The notes below the pieces were generated by a model. It made no database searches. It saw only the letters and a program-made list of their open reading frames with translations, and was not told the DNA's origin. From Lodderomyces elongisporus (Eukaryota > Ascomycota > Pichiomycetes > Serinales > Debaryomycetaceae), in assembly GCF_030384665.1 (NCBI RefSeq), contig NC_083676.1, positions 1,550,001 through 1,614,000 of the forward strand: a stretch of 64,000 bases of DNA, read 5' to 3'. Shown here piece after piece: positions 20,871 to 31,298 of the stretch (positions are counted from its first letter, which is position 1; each line of letters starts with the position of its first letter). Both the position numbers and the translations under genes were made by a program.

Positions 20871-23071
20871 AGAAGCATGTGCTCTGGGAATATAAAAAAA
20901 TACTTTGTTTCCTACAAAATTTTTTTATTTTTTTGCCGAAAGGGTGCCAAATGAATTCTTCTCTATATGAAGAAGAAGTTACGGCACGTGCTTTAATCCT
21001 ATTCGCCTAATTTACTGATTAACTCTGTAGTCTGTTTAAAGATAAATAACTCTCTTGTAATTCTTGTGAATATAATTACGTGTGAATTGTATTTTCATGT
21101 TTAATCTTCTTGAAGGGTCAGTACATTGTTGAAGATGGTTTCCTTTTTTTTTTGTTTGTTTTTTCAATACAATTTCGTTTGTTTTATTCGTTGTAGCTTT
21201 CTTTCTCTCGTGGCTAAAAGAAATGAATAGAAAAAAAAATTATGGATATTCAAGGGAGGTCTTCGGGCAAAGGAAAGAACATGGACCAAACAATCTTTAT
21301 CCGTCTTAAAAATGAAGAACAACAAGAATCAAAGTTTAAGGAACCAGAACAAATTCCGTGAAAAAAAAAGAGTAAGAAAAACAAAACAAAGCAGAGAGGA
21401 TAGCGATTGTAGAGAAAACTGGCCACTGCTAACAAGAATTATCCCTCCTTTCGTTCATTAGTTGTGTTTTTCTCTTTCTCTTTCTCTTTCTCTTTCTCTT
21501 TCTCTCTGCTTAGTCACAATATATTCGGAATGCGGTCGTAAAGGAATTGATCCGTCTTCACAAAGATACGCAAGCATACGCAAACATACAAGTGGCTTAG
21601 TCAAACTCATCGCACTGCCACACAGACTCAAAGACTCTTTCTCTCTCTCTATCCATCTTCCCCTCCTCTCTTGCTCTATTTTTTTTTAACTATCCTTTTT
21701 CCATCGTAAATATAGCCTTTTGTTTTCCTTCTTCCTATTCTTCTTGTTCTTCTTTTTCTATTACTCGAAGCATTTTTGCGCCTTAAAATGCATTTATCGG
21801 ATAAATTTTTTTTTTGCCGGGACGAGACCCTCGTTTCTTCCGTTGAGATTTTCAACAATTGGTAAAAAAGATATTATCAAATCTAATTTATACTACTAGC
21901 GAGTAGTAATTGTATTTGTCGTCAAACATGTAATAGTTATGAGAGCAAGCTAGGTTTTTAGCTTTGCCATTGGCTACTCTTTGAAAAAAGAATATTTAAA
22001 GAAACAGCAACAACAACAACAACTACAACAACGACATGTGGTTTTTTTTGATTCGTTCTAGAAGTGTCTAGTCCACAATCGCTTGGCAGAGGATATGGGA
22101 ATGACCAGAAATCCAATTGTGGTTACGATCCACTGAATTCGGGTAATTTGCATCTTAGTACATTCCCATTTACCCGAAGAAAAAAAAAACATTGATGAAA
22201 AAAAAAAGGAATTACACAAATATAATACTTTTATCCTCATCTCCCTTTCCGTTTTTGTACATTGAAAAATTTACCCGCATCCTTTCTCTCGCCCTTTGCT
22301 ATCCGTCCCGTCGTATCTCCGCATCTCTGAATTAACAAATACATCCGTAGAACTAACTAAAGAAAATGGTTTCTTCGTTTAGCTAAATCATAGCCATAGC
22401 ATCCATTAAAATAATAAAAAACAAAACAAAACAAAACAAGACAGGACAAGACAAACAACACTCAAGTAAGTTCTTCCAAACGAGGGGAAAGAAAAAAGCT
22501 TTCTATTTCGAACCAAAAATTTGCTTTGCTGAACCTTTTCACACAAACACCAAACCCTCACATTTGTACAGCAAAATGTGTTTGCATTACGCTCTCAAAT
22601 TCGTCCGTGTACAACTTATCGTTTAGCATGCGGCTTTGCGTTCTCTCTTTTGTGCACTTCCGTACTGTCACAAAAAAAAAATAAAATAAAATAAAATAAA
22701 AACAGGAAATACTGGCAAAATAGATTAGCAAAAATAAATTAAACGGTATATATCCGAAAGTAAAGATTATACGTCTACCATTTCTCGGACTTTATATAGA
22801 GATTAAACTTGGGGAATAATAGATTAGATATATGCATATATATTTATGTGCGGAACATACTGGATAATCTCTAGCCGGGTTGAAATCTCTCTGAATCCTG
22901 TTTTTCATAAATCACAATTCCGTGTGTATCTAGTGTATTTCGATAAGAAAAAGGAAAAGGGAAAGGAAGAGCCAGGTGCGGAAGTGGGGAGAAGTGGCTG
23001 CACCATAAGAAAATTAAAAGGTGACAAATAATACATTTGAATTTTAAAAGCTTTTCAAACCGTAAGTCAAA

Positions 23072-26000
23072 TCAGACAACCTTGACTTTTTGTTCTCTAT
23101 TCCTCTTGGGTACACGCACAAGCCAGTAAAGTGCTGCAGTGATAAACATATTAATCACAATAAATGCAATCACTATGCCCCAATTTCTCCATCTCTCACT
23201 ATACTCAGCATTCAAGGAATGCAAAAACACATTGGTCGACCCCATCAGACAGAAATAACATACACCATCCACACTCTCCACATATCCACCAACCCTTTGA
23301 ATAAATGGACCCAAAAACTGGTTACAACTCATACCTTGGGGTGGAACAACAGGAACCATTTCATTAGCATTGCAAACAACATTAGTATTTGCTAAACTCG
23401 ATACCAAGATCCCCTGTATCAAATACGTCAACGGATTGCAATAGTACATAAAAATCCAAAACCCTGGCAAATCCAGCTTTGTAGCAAGCACGCCACAGAA
23501 TAACAAACAAAACATAAACAAAAGCGATGCCAAATTACCAGCATTAATTTGATGCTCCAGAAATGACATGCACATTTGACCAATAGTAGAACACCAAACA
23601 TAAAAAGCAACCAAATATAGCCATACAAGTGTACCTCTCTCTGCAACTGAATCTGTGGCAATTGCATTTGCATAAAGTCCCACAGGATAATACCAGCAGA
23701 AATATGCTAATGTGCCCAAGATGACTTGGAACGGCAACTCCGAAGTGATTTGACCAGCAATAAATGCAAACCAACTAAACATCCTAGAGGGTGACTCTCT
23801 TGTCTCGTAGACATCTCTATGCACAGCAAAATACGGCAACATTTGTTGAATTAGTGTGTTGAATGGAATAAACGACATGAACACAGAAAACATTTGATTC
23901 TGCAATCCTTGTAGAGATGTACCTGCCTTGAAGAATGAAAATCCATTAAATAATGCAGCTGCAATGACAAGAAACAATTTAGACCAGATGTATACGGGCG
24001 TTCGCCAATTTTGCACAATTACCCGTTTACTAACCAACAAATACTGGCTCCACCACAGCGCAGCATATTTTAACCTGGTCTCGGGATCACCATCTCTTGG
24101 TAATTTCGATAACTCTGTTTGCATTTTGTCCAACTCAGCTTGCACCGCTTGGTATTCCTTAGAGTTTCTCCAAACCTCAAAATAATCTTGTTTTGCATGT
24201 GACCCCGGGGCTGCACCAACAACGTGCAACATCCATTCAGCTGGATTGGCACTGGGTGGACATGGATCTGCGCCTTGACTTTCAAAGTAGTCAATTAATG
24301 TTGAGCAATTGAATCCTAAATTTCCAAAATAAACAGTTTGGCCACCTTGTTGTAAAAACAACAACCTATCAAACTCCTTCATCAATATAGCTGAAGGTTG
24401 ATGGATAGTACACAAAATTGCCTGACCATGATCTGCAAGCTTTCGAAGTAGTTTACATATAGACCATGCAGTCTGTGAGTCCAAACCTGAGGTGGGTTCA
24501 TCAAGAAACAACAATAATTTAGGTTTGGCAACCAATTCAACACCAATAGTCAATCTCTTTCTTTGCTCAACGTTAAGACCTTCACCGGCAACACCAACCA
24601 TGGCATCAGCATAGTTGTTCATCTCTAACAAATTGATGACGTAATCAACATATTCATCTTTTTCCCTTTTGGAGATGTTGCTCGATTGTCTCAAATAGGC
24701 AGAAAATTGTAATGCTTCTCTCACGGTGGATGCAGCCAAATGCAAATCCTGTTGCTGTGCATACCCAATAGATCTTTGAAACGAAGAATCTAAAGAATGT
24801 CCATTGACCATTCTTATACCATCAGTAATGACACCAGTAGTCAATCTCTCTGACAAACAATTAAGTAACGTAGTTTTACCTGCACCTGTAGCACCAATTA
24901 ATGCTGTAATCTGTCCAGGTTTGACCCACCCATCAACACGATTCAATATGATGCGATCTTCTTTTTTGATCTTGACTTGATAAGTCAAATTGCGCCACAT
25001 AAATATATCCTTATCAAAAGAGAGGTTTGCCTGGCTGGCCAATGAATCAGGCATTCTTCTTGATTTTTCCTTTTTTCCGTGTTCTTTTTCTTCTTCATCA
25101 TTGTCATCTTTTTCTTCTTCTTTTGCTTGTCCACGTCCGCCTCCGCCTTCGCCTCGTCCAATCTTGTTACTCCTCTCCGCTTCAACTGCGCTTTCAAAAT
25201 TGACTTTTTCATAAGCGTTCTCGCCAACCTCCTCCTCTTTTACCTCTCTTCCATAGTCATTATTGATAAAATTCCCATTACCTTTAGCCCTTTTAAGCAA
25301 TTTATGCTTACCCAATTTTCCTCTCAAAAATAAAAGAATCTCTCCTTTTTGCATGGCACCCTTGTTGAACTCTGTCAAAAAAATGTATATTACAAGAAAG
25401 AAAACAGCAAACCCGATTGTAATACCCAAGTTTCTCCATTTGTGTGAATTAAAATACCCATATAATCCAGCGACATAGTCTGTACCATTCACAATATTGG
25501 ATCCTGAACGAGAACCCACAGTAGTGCATACTCGATTGGCATCAGAAACGTTTTCATAGCCTGGTCCCATGGGAATGAATGTAGCACATTCAAACTCACG
25601 ATTATGGAATTCGTTAACCATCAAGGACTCAAATACGTACCCGACAGGATTGATATAATTGATCCATCTCGACCAGCCCAACATTGTTGTAGTTGGAATC
25701 ACAAACCCAGTATAGATGACCAATGCTAGTAGCAATACAATCGCAGGAGTCATTGCACCCGCTAATGATGTTGAGACTGCACCAATAGAACGGAATAAAT
25801 GCGACATTACCAAGGTACACCAAATACACATGAGCCAGTAAAAGAAGAACCTACCTGGTTCTCGCCTAAAGTTCACCATAAAGTAGAATACCAAATTGAA
25901 AGATATGGACATTGCCAATTTTACTGGGAATTCAGTAATAATACTAGCTAAAGCGTCTGCCGATGGTCGATATAATGCATATTTTTTGTGCTTTTCCACA

Positions 26001-27712
26001 ATAGGTCTAGCTTCAAAAAGAGCCATAATTTCCAATAAAGATGCAAATGCATTATATAATACTGCAAAGAACATTCCTGCTCCTCTGAAATAAAATGATT
26101 CCGTCGTTTGACTCAAATTATAAAATACTGATGACAAAACAAGGCCCATAAAGAATTGACCAAGTACACTAAAAACTGGAATAGATGGGTCACCTTTCAT
26201 TCGAAGCCAGTTTCTCTTTGTGATGTATTTCACTTGCATCGGAAACGACACTGTATATGGTGACGCCGTATTCATGTGTTTAGCTTGTTTTGCAACATGT
26301 GACTGTTGATATTGGCCCTTTGCATTACGAGTCTCGCAAGTTGCAAGATAGTCATCAATCTCTTGGATTAAAGTTTGATGCTCTGGTGATTTTTTCCAAT
26401 ACTTATCAAACTCCCGGGGAAGTCTAGGTACTTTGTGTTCAAACCCGGGGCGAACAATTCTTTCAGCTGGATTTGTAATGGATGTCAAGAAATCAGCAGT
26501 GGTTTGTCTTTCAGGACATTCGTATCCCATATTGATGAAATATTTTTTTGCCTTGTCTGCTCTTCCGAAATAGATTTGGTAACCTTCATATAAAACCACA
26601 GTTTTATCAAAGAGTTCATAAGCATCTTGAGAACATTGATAAATAGCAATCAATGGAGTAGTATCAAGCACCATCGCAGATGTCTTTAAGGCTCGAATAA
26701 ACTCCAAGGCAGTGGCTGCATCCAAACCTCTTGTGGCATTATCCCAACATTGGATATTTGCTCCACTCAACGAAACTTCGGCAATGGAGACCCTTTTGCG
26801 TTCGCCACCAGATACGCCTCTCACAACCTCATTTCCAACATAGGTGTATTTAGTATGTGATAAACCATACATGGCCATATATGCACTTGCCAAATGCTTT
26901 GCATAAGCTTCTCTAGTTACATTGATGCCTCGGTTATGCGGAGTTCTAAATCTTGCGGCAAACTCCAAAGTATCACCCACTGTCAAATGAGGGAAATGTA
27001 CATCTGTTTCAGCAGAGTATATGACATCTCCGCGAAAGTTTTTCCGGATTTGTTGTTGAGTTAAGCCGTCATATGTTATTTGAGACTCTCTACCTAAATG
27101 AAATCCATATGTATTCACTGCGACTGATTTTAGTAACGTGGAGCACCCGCTTCCTGGCCTACCAAGCACCACAGTTAGCTCTCCTGGTCTCATTATACCA
27201 TCCATAGGCTTTAAGATGTTAAAATAATCGGATTCTTTTTCCTTTCTAATCCACCGGTAGCTTTGTGTAGCTAACTTCCAAAGAACGTTAGTCACTGTTG
27301 CTTGATAGTCAATATCATTGGCAAGTCCATAAGCACGCAAATCACGATACGCTACACCCAAGCTCGAAGGCTTGTAGTAATCGGGATCGGATTCATACAA
27401 CTTTTTCAAGTTTTTGACCCAGAACTTGGCTTCAAATAGATCTGAATCTGGATTTAGTCTTTCTATTTCGTGATCAGATAATGGATTGACACCTGGCACC
27501 TCTGACATGTGCGAGAGCATTCTCTTTAATCCAATCGCAGTGTCGGTATTGTTATTCTTATAGCTACTATCATTATTAGCATCTTCTTTATCATTGTACG
27601 TCAAGTCAGCCGATGCTTGTGTGAAAGTTCGTGCTAAATCTCGTACATGTTCGTCGTCATCGTTGAAACCTTCATATATCTTTAAATTTTGTTGCGAAAC
27701 CTCGAGATTCAT
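23072..27712 (-). CDS. CDR-type pleiotropic drug resistance ABC transporter, copy B
   Basis: 1546 residues, same NBD1-TMD1-NBD2-TMD2 plan and a close paralogue of copy A. NBD1 keeps GRPGSGCSTLLK, VSGGERKR and CWDNATRGLD. NBD2 has Walker A IGATGAGKTTLLN, LNVEQRKR and LLFLDEPTSGLD. All catalytic positions expected for a PDR protein are present, so it should be functional. It differs from copy A by a highly charged, Gly-rich insertion in the linker before NBD2 (roughly residues 820-900: VKEEEVGENAYEKV, GRGEGGGGRG, KEEEKDDNDEEEKEHGKKEK) and a different N-terminal tail. Its upstream region lacks the CGGATA cores found before copy A, so the two copies are probably regulated differently. Confidence 0.93.
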   Translation of the reverse strand: MNLEVSQQNLKIYEGFNDDDEHVRDLARTFTQASADLTYNDKEDANNDSSYKNNNTDTAIGLKRMLSHMSEVPGVNPLSDHEIERLNPDSDLFEAKFWVKNLKKLYESDPDYYKPSSLGVAYRDLRAYGLANDIDYQATVTNVLWKLATQSYRWIRKEKESDYFNILKPMDGIMRPGELTVVLGRPGSGCSTLLKSVAVNTYGFHLGRESQITYDGLTQQQIRKNFRGDVIYSAETDVHFPHLTVGDTLEFAARFRTPHNRGINVTREAYAKHLASAYMAMYGLSHTKYTYVGNEVVRGVSGGERKRVSIAEVSLSGANIQCWDNATRGLDAATALEFIRALKTSAMVLDTTPLIAIYQCSQDAYELFDKTVVLYEGYQIYFGRADKAKKYFINMGYECPERQTTADFLTSITNPAERIVRPGFEHKVPRLPREFDKYWKKSPEHQTLIQEIDDYLATCETRNAKGQYQQSHVAKQAKHMNTASPYTVSFPMQVKYITKRNWLRMKGDPSIPVFSVLGQFFMGLVLSSVFYNLSQTTESFYFRGAGMFFAVLYNAFASLLEIMALFEARPIVEKHKKYALYRPSADALASIITEFPVKLAMSISFNLVFYFMVNFRREPGRFFFYWLMCIWCTLVMSHLFRSIGAVSTSLAGAMTPAIVLLLALVIYTGFVIPTTTMLGWSRWINYINPVGYVFESLMVNEFHNREFECATFIPMGPGYENVSDANRVCTTVGSRSGSNIVNGTDYVAGLYGYFNSHKWRNLGITIGFAVFFLVIYIFLTEFNKGAMQKGEILLFLRGKLGKHKLLKRAKGNGNFINNDYGREVKEEEVGENAYEKVNFESAVEAERSNKIGRGEGGGGRGQAKEEEKDDNDEEEKEHGKKEKSRRMPDSLASQANLSFDKDIFMWRNLTYQVKIKKEDRIILNRVDGWVKPGQITALIGATGAGKTTLLNCLSERLTTGVITDGIRMVNGHSLDSSFQRSIGYAQQQDLHLAASTVREALQFSAYLRQSSNISKREKDEYVDYVINLLEMNNYADAMVGVAGEGLNVEQRKRLTIGVELVAKPKLLLFLDEPTSGLDSQTAWSICKLLRKLADHGQAILCTIHQPSAILMKEFDRLLFLQQGGQTVYFGNLGFNCSTLIDYFESQGADPCPPSANPAEWMLHVVGAAPGSHAKQDYFEVWRNSKEYQAVQAELDKMQTELSKLPRDGDPETRLKYAALWWSQYLLVSKRVIVQNWRTPVYIWSKLFLVIAAALFNGFSFFKAGTSLQGLQNQMFSVFMSFIPFNTLIQQMLPYFAVHRDVYETRESPSRMFSWFAFIAGQITSELPFQVILGTLAYFCWYYPVGLYANAIATDSVAERGTLVWLYLVAFYVWCSTIGQMCMSFLEHQINAGNLASLLFMFCLLFCGVLATKLDLPGFWIFMYYCNPLTYLIQGILVSSLANTNVVCNANEMVPVVPPQGMSCNQFLGPFIQRVGGYVESVDGVCYFCLMGSTNVFLHSLNAEYSERWRNWGIVIAFIVINMFITAALYWLVRVPKRNREQKVKVV
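24462..24607 (-). repeat. 146-bp block identical to 17349-17494 in CDR copy A
   Basis: Partner of the block in copy A; covers the NBD2 signature and Walker B. Identity ends abruptly on both sides. Confidence 0.85.
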
Positions 27713-29723
27713 CTTTGTTTTTGAAATGAACGACTCATGAAAACGGAAGTAAGTGTTGGTAAAGGTTTGTTGAAAAACTCAGCAAGTTGTAGTCTTGTAA
27801 CCAATCCTAGCCTTTTTTTTTGGCTGTATATTTGTATAATTAGATCATGTCAACCCTTATCAACTCCTATCAGCTCATGTACGCTCATGTCAGCTCATGT
27901 ACGCTCATGTCAACTCATGTCATAGTGATTCTAAAGATAATAAAAAAATACTAAAGGTTGTGGTACTTTTGATTCTTTGCAATTTAAACTAGATCGTGGC
28001 GAAGGGGTAGTCTGAGGAAAAATAGGTGGGCTCATTCATCAATCTGACATTTCCTTAATTAAAAAATGACCTAATTTTTCATATTGTTATTGTTATTGTT
28101 TTGTTATATATTCAATATATATGATGAAGTTTGAACCATCCAGCAGACAGTGCTCTTTGAAACTTGTGGATCTAATTTTAAACTTTGAACTCATTTCTGA
28201 TTTAAAGTCACAAATCGCGTTTTGTGAATTAGCAGAGTTGTACTCGATGGGTTGGGGTTATACCAGACCATGAGAGAGAGAGAGAGATAGATCAACTAAA
28301 TGTGTCTTACGCTGTATCAGCCTCGTACTGCCAAAAAAAAAAAAAAAATACAGAGGAAATGTCGCATAGCACAGTCACAAGTGACAAGTGTACGACTGCT
28401 GAGCATTGATTTAAGTTCGTGACCTAATAGGCTATATTCCAATTAAGTGTAATTGTCAATGATCGCACCTAAAAAGGTCTCAATCCTCATAAGTTAATAG
28501 AGTAAAATGTCTCATACAAAGTCACTAGTAAGGAGAATCGTGAGTGTATACACTCCACACGTTCACCTAGTGATTTGCGTTTATTGTAGTTGACCTTATG
28601 AAAACTTGCATTTTAACGATGTTTCTATATACTTGTGATATATTCATTTTACCACTTCTCTTTCCTATTTGTATTGACTAGTTTCATTTGAAGCTTTCAA
28701 TTTTCCCATGTTCCGAAATATTTATCAGTTATTCATTTAATGGGATTGAGTACACCAAGAGTCCAGTGTGTGTCGCACTGTGACAGGAAACAATGTATTG
28801 CGGGTACAATCTTACATATTTATACGTAAATGTATATATTGAACCTTTTCTTTGCCATTCCTTATTCTTGAAACGATTTTAGAAAGATAAAATTGAAATA
28901 AAGAATATAAGACCATGCAAACACATAAAGATGCACATAGACGTAGACATAGACATAGACATAAACATAGGCATGGGCATGAAAATACAACTACAGATCT
29001 TTATGCAAAGGAGAATAGGATAAGAAAAATAGAGAACATAGATCTACTTTGGACCAATGACGCAAAGTTATTGTCCCACTAAGAAAACTTGTTTTAATCA
29101 AACAAATTCAGATTGTTTTAAGATATTGGCCCTGTATGTACACCTTGCATCAAACTCAGGAACTAAAGAGACCATATATCTTTTGTTTTAAATTCAAATG
29201 AATGTAAAATAAATGAATACGTGTCTTTCCAATCTTATGAAAAAGTTGATCAAACTTTTCCTCATATTTGTAGTTGCAAGTATTTAAAAAAAAACACCGA
29301 ATTTTGCAATGTTTAAAGACAAAATTGTCCTTCTTTTTTTTTTATCTTTCCTCAATTCTACTTTTTCTCTATAGAATATTTTTTGTCTAGTACAATGTAA
29401 TTTTCAAGATTGATGTCACGAGATCTCACGATAGTTACTATGTTTTAACAAACAAGAATTCTATCAATATTGTGTTTCTACAAAAATCCGTTTAATTTCC
29501 ATATAAATGTATCATTCACGTGACTGAGTTATTTGGTTACATCATATGGTTTCTTTTTCCATTTTCCTAATTTCAAGATTAAACCAAGTCATTTTTAAAT
29601 AAAATTTTCAGATTATACCTTTGTTTATAATGGGAACTAAATCAATATCTCTACAATCCAATTTGTAATTCACAATTAAATGGGTTCTTTTTATACTAAT
29701 ATACAAAACAGATATAAGCAAGT
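27713..29723. other. 2.0-kb spacer: promoter of CDR copy B, 3' region of RPL8
   Basis: No coding region recognised. Holds a 10-bp tandem repeat (27873-27922), a run of ACATAG-type hexamers (28945-28975) and a CACGTG (29519-29524). No CGGATA core on either strand. Confidence 0.6.
27873..27922. repeat. 10-bp tandem repeat upstream of CDR copy B
   Basis: Five units alternate GCTCATGTAC and GCTCATGTCA, ending ACTCATGTCA. Degenerate relatives (ATCAACTCCT, ATCAGCTCAT) lie just to the left. The array is 161-210 bp upstream of the copy B ATG, where regulatory sites are expected. Confidence 0.85.
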
Positions 29724-30509
29724 TTAGTGACCAGCAGCAGCTTGAGCAGCAAACTTCTCTCTCTTGGCAATCTTGTCGTTAGCCTTTGAGCCCATGATAC
29801 CACCACCCCAGTGCTTCTTGTTCTCTTCGTATTTTTGCAAGTAGTTGGCATCGATGGTTGAGATCAACTTAGACAATTCAGCTTCATCAGCAGAGTTGAC
29901 TTCGGTCAAAGCAGCAACTGATGAGGTCTTCTTGTGAACCAAGGTTCCCAATCTAGCCTTACCTTTCACAATGGCGTATGGGACACCCATCTTCTTACAC
30001 AAAGCTGGCAAAAAGACAACCAATTCGATTGGGTCAACATCGTTGGCAATCAAAACCAATTTAGCCTTCTTGTTTTCAATCAAGGAAACAACGTGGTTCA
30101 AACCGTATTTGACAACAACTGGCTTTGGTGAAGCATCCTTAGCGGATTTACCTTCAGCAACAGCAGCAGCCTCTTTAGTCAAACGCTCCTTCTTTTCAGC
30201 AGCAGTTTCTGGTCTGTACTTGTTGAAAAGCTTGAAAGTTTGGGCAGCAGTGTTCTTGTCCAAGGTTTGGCTAAATTGAGCAATAGATGGTGGGACCTTC
30301 AATCTCAAAGACAAGATCTTCTTTTGTCTTTGCAATCTAACGTATTCTGGCCATTTGACAAATCTGGAAAGGTTTCTCTTTGGTTGGATACTTTGACCAA
30401 TACCAAAGTTCTTTGGAGTAGACTCGAGCAATGGGTTCTTGGCCTCGGCTTGCTTACCGGACTTAGCAGCGAATGGAGCTGGTGCGACCTTCTTTCCTTT
30501 TGGTGCCAT
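29724..30509 (-). CDS. RPL8: 60S ribosomal protein L8 (eL8)
   Basis: eL8 (L7a in mammals) is a large-subunit protein with an L7Ae-type RNA-binding core. 261 residues from the ATG at 30509 ([13 protein letters not shown]); S. cerevisiae Rpl8 has 256. The core [55 protein letters not shown] is the L7Ae/L30e fold, followed by the eL8 tail [14 protein letters not shown]. An in-frame ATG 23 codons upstream (30578) would add non-homologous residues and is rejected. Codon use is strongly biased, as in highly expressed yeast genes. CACGTG, GATGTGCT and GACCTAG sit 234-268 bp upstream. Confidence 0.97.
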   Translation of the reverse strand: MAPKGKKVAPAPFAAKSGKQAEAKNPLLESTPKNFGIGQSIQPKRNLSRFVKWPEYVRLQRQKKILSLRLKVPPSIAQFSQTLDKNTAAQTFKLFNKYRPETAAEKKERLTKEAAAVAEGKSAKDASPKPVVVKYGLNHVVSLIENKKAKLVLIANDVDPIELVVFLPALCKKMGVPYAIVKGKARLGTLVHKKTSSVAALTEVNSADEAELSKLISTIDANYLQKYEENKKHWGGGIMGSKANDKIAKREKFAAQAAAGH

Positions 30510-31298
30510 TATAACTGTTGGGTGTACTTGGTGAAAGGGACTCAGAGGGAAGAGGGAACTAATAGTAGGGATAGACAAGAACAGCTCAAAATCAGCTCAA
30601 ACCTCACTCTCTGTGTAGTTCTCGCTCTCGCTTTCGTTCTCGCTCGCGCTGTGCCTAATTGACGCTCTCTATGTGTAGCACTGAAAATTTGTGGTTTTTT
30701 TTTTCTTTTTTTTTTTTTTTTTCGCAAGTCGACTAGGTATGCGATGTGCTATGGTTAAAGCTATACACGTGACCTAGTGAGACTGTTAAAAAAATTCTTT
30801 AGAAAATTCAAAAAAAAAATAAGCAAAGAGGAACGTAACTTTCTTATTAATGCGCAGATGGTAGCGTTTTATCCTCACCTTTTTTTTCTTTATTTCTTGC
30901 AACTTGTCTTGTTCATTCAATCAATTTATCGATAAGCAACATAGTAATAGTAATAGTGGGTGGAGGAAGGAAAACTATTTGTATCGTTGAAGAACAAGTA
31001 CTTGATAATGAGGGTTTAAGAAATAACATATCAAATTATAACCTATATAAGAACTAAATTTAAAAAAAAATTCAACAAAAAGACAAAAAACCTTAACCTT
31101 AACAATAAAGTAATATAATACTTCAACAGAACTAAAACAACCTAAACATTTACCCATTTCAAAACTCGTATCCTCATCATTTTCTAATTTCGTTAATTCT
31201 TTCTCTATCTCTTCTTTCTTTCTCTTCCTCTTATTTCCTTCCCTTCCCCCAATTGCTCTTGCCAATTATTTCGTTTCATTCCACTTTCGCAATCAAGT
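30510..31298. other. Intergenic: RPL8 promoter and 3' end of the next gene
   Basis: 789 bp. Contains the ribosomal-protein promoter words at 30743-30777 and a T-tract at 30694-30722 typical of nucleosome-depleted promoters. No coding region. Confidence 0.6.
30743..30777. promoter_or_regulatory. Ribosomal-protein promoter words GATGTGCT and CACGTGACCTAG
   Basis: GATGTGCT (30743-30750) and CACGTGACCTAG (30766-30777) lie 234-268 bp upstream of the RPL8 ATG. The three words CACGTG, GATGTGCT and GACCTAG recur in the RPL18 promoter at nearly the same distance. CACGTG is the Cbf1 core. Confidence 0.6.

Larger units (their letters stand above)
20480..23071. other. 2.6-kb spacer: promoter of CDR copy A, 3' region of CDR copy B
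   Basis: No protein-coding region. It contains a TATA box 132-139 bp from the copy A ATG, six CGGATA cores on both strands (20839, 20865, 21298, 21798, 22300, 22751), a CACGTG (20985-20990), a TCTTTC repeat (21467-21503), an AAAAC repeat (22410-22440) and an AAAAT repeat (22677-22700). The copy B 3' end signal is probably TATATA-like sequence near 22830-22845. Confidence 0.65.

Noticed and set aside
30510..30578. Upstream ATG extending RPL8 by 23 residues
   Set aside because: The extension ([11 protein letters not shown]...) has no counterpart in eL8; MAPKGKK is the conserved start.
30240..30662. 140-codon frame antisense to RPL8
   Set aside because: A by-product of the strong codon bias of the ribosomal-protein gene on the other strand.
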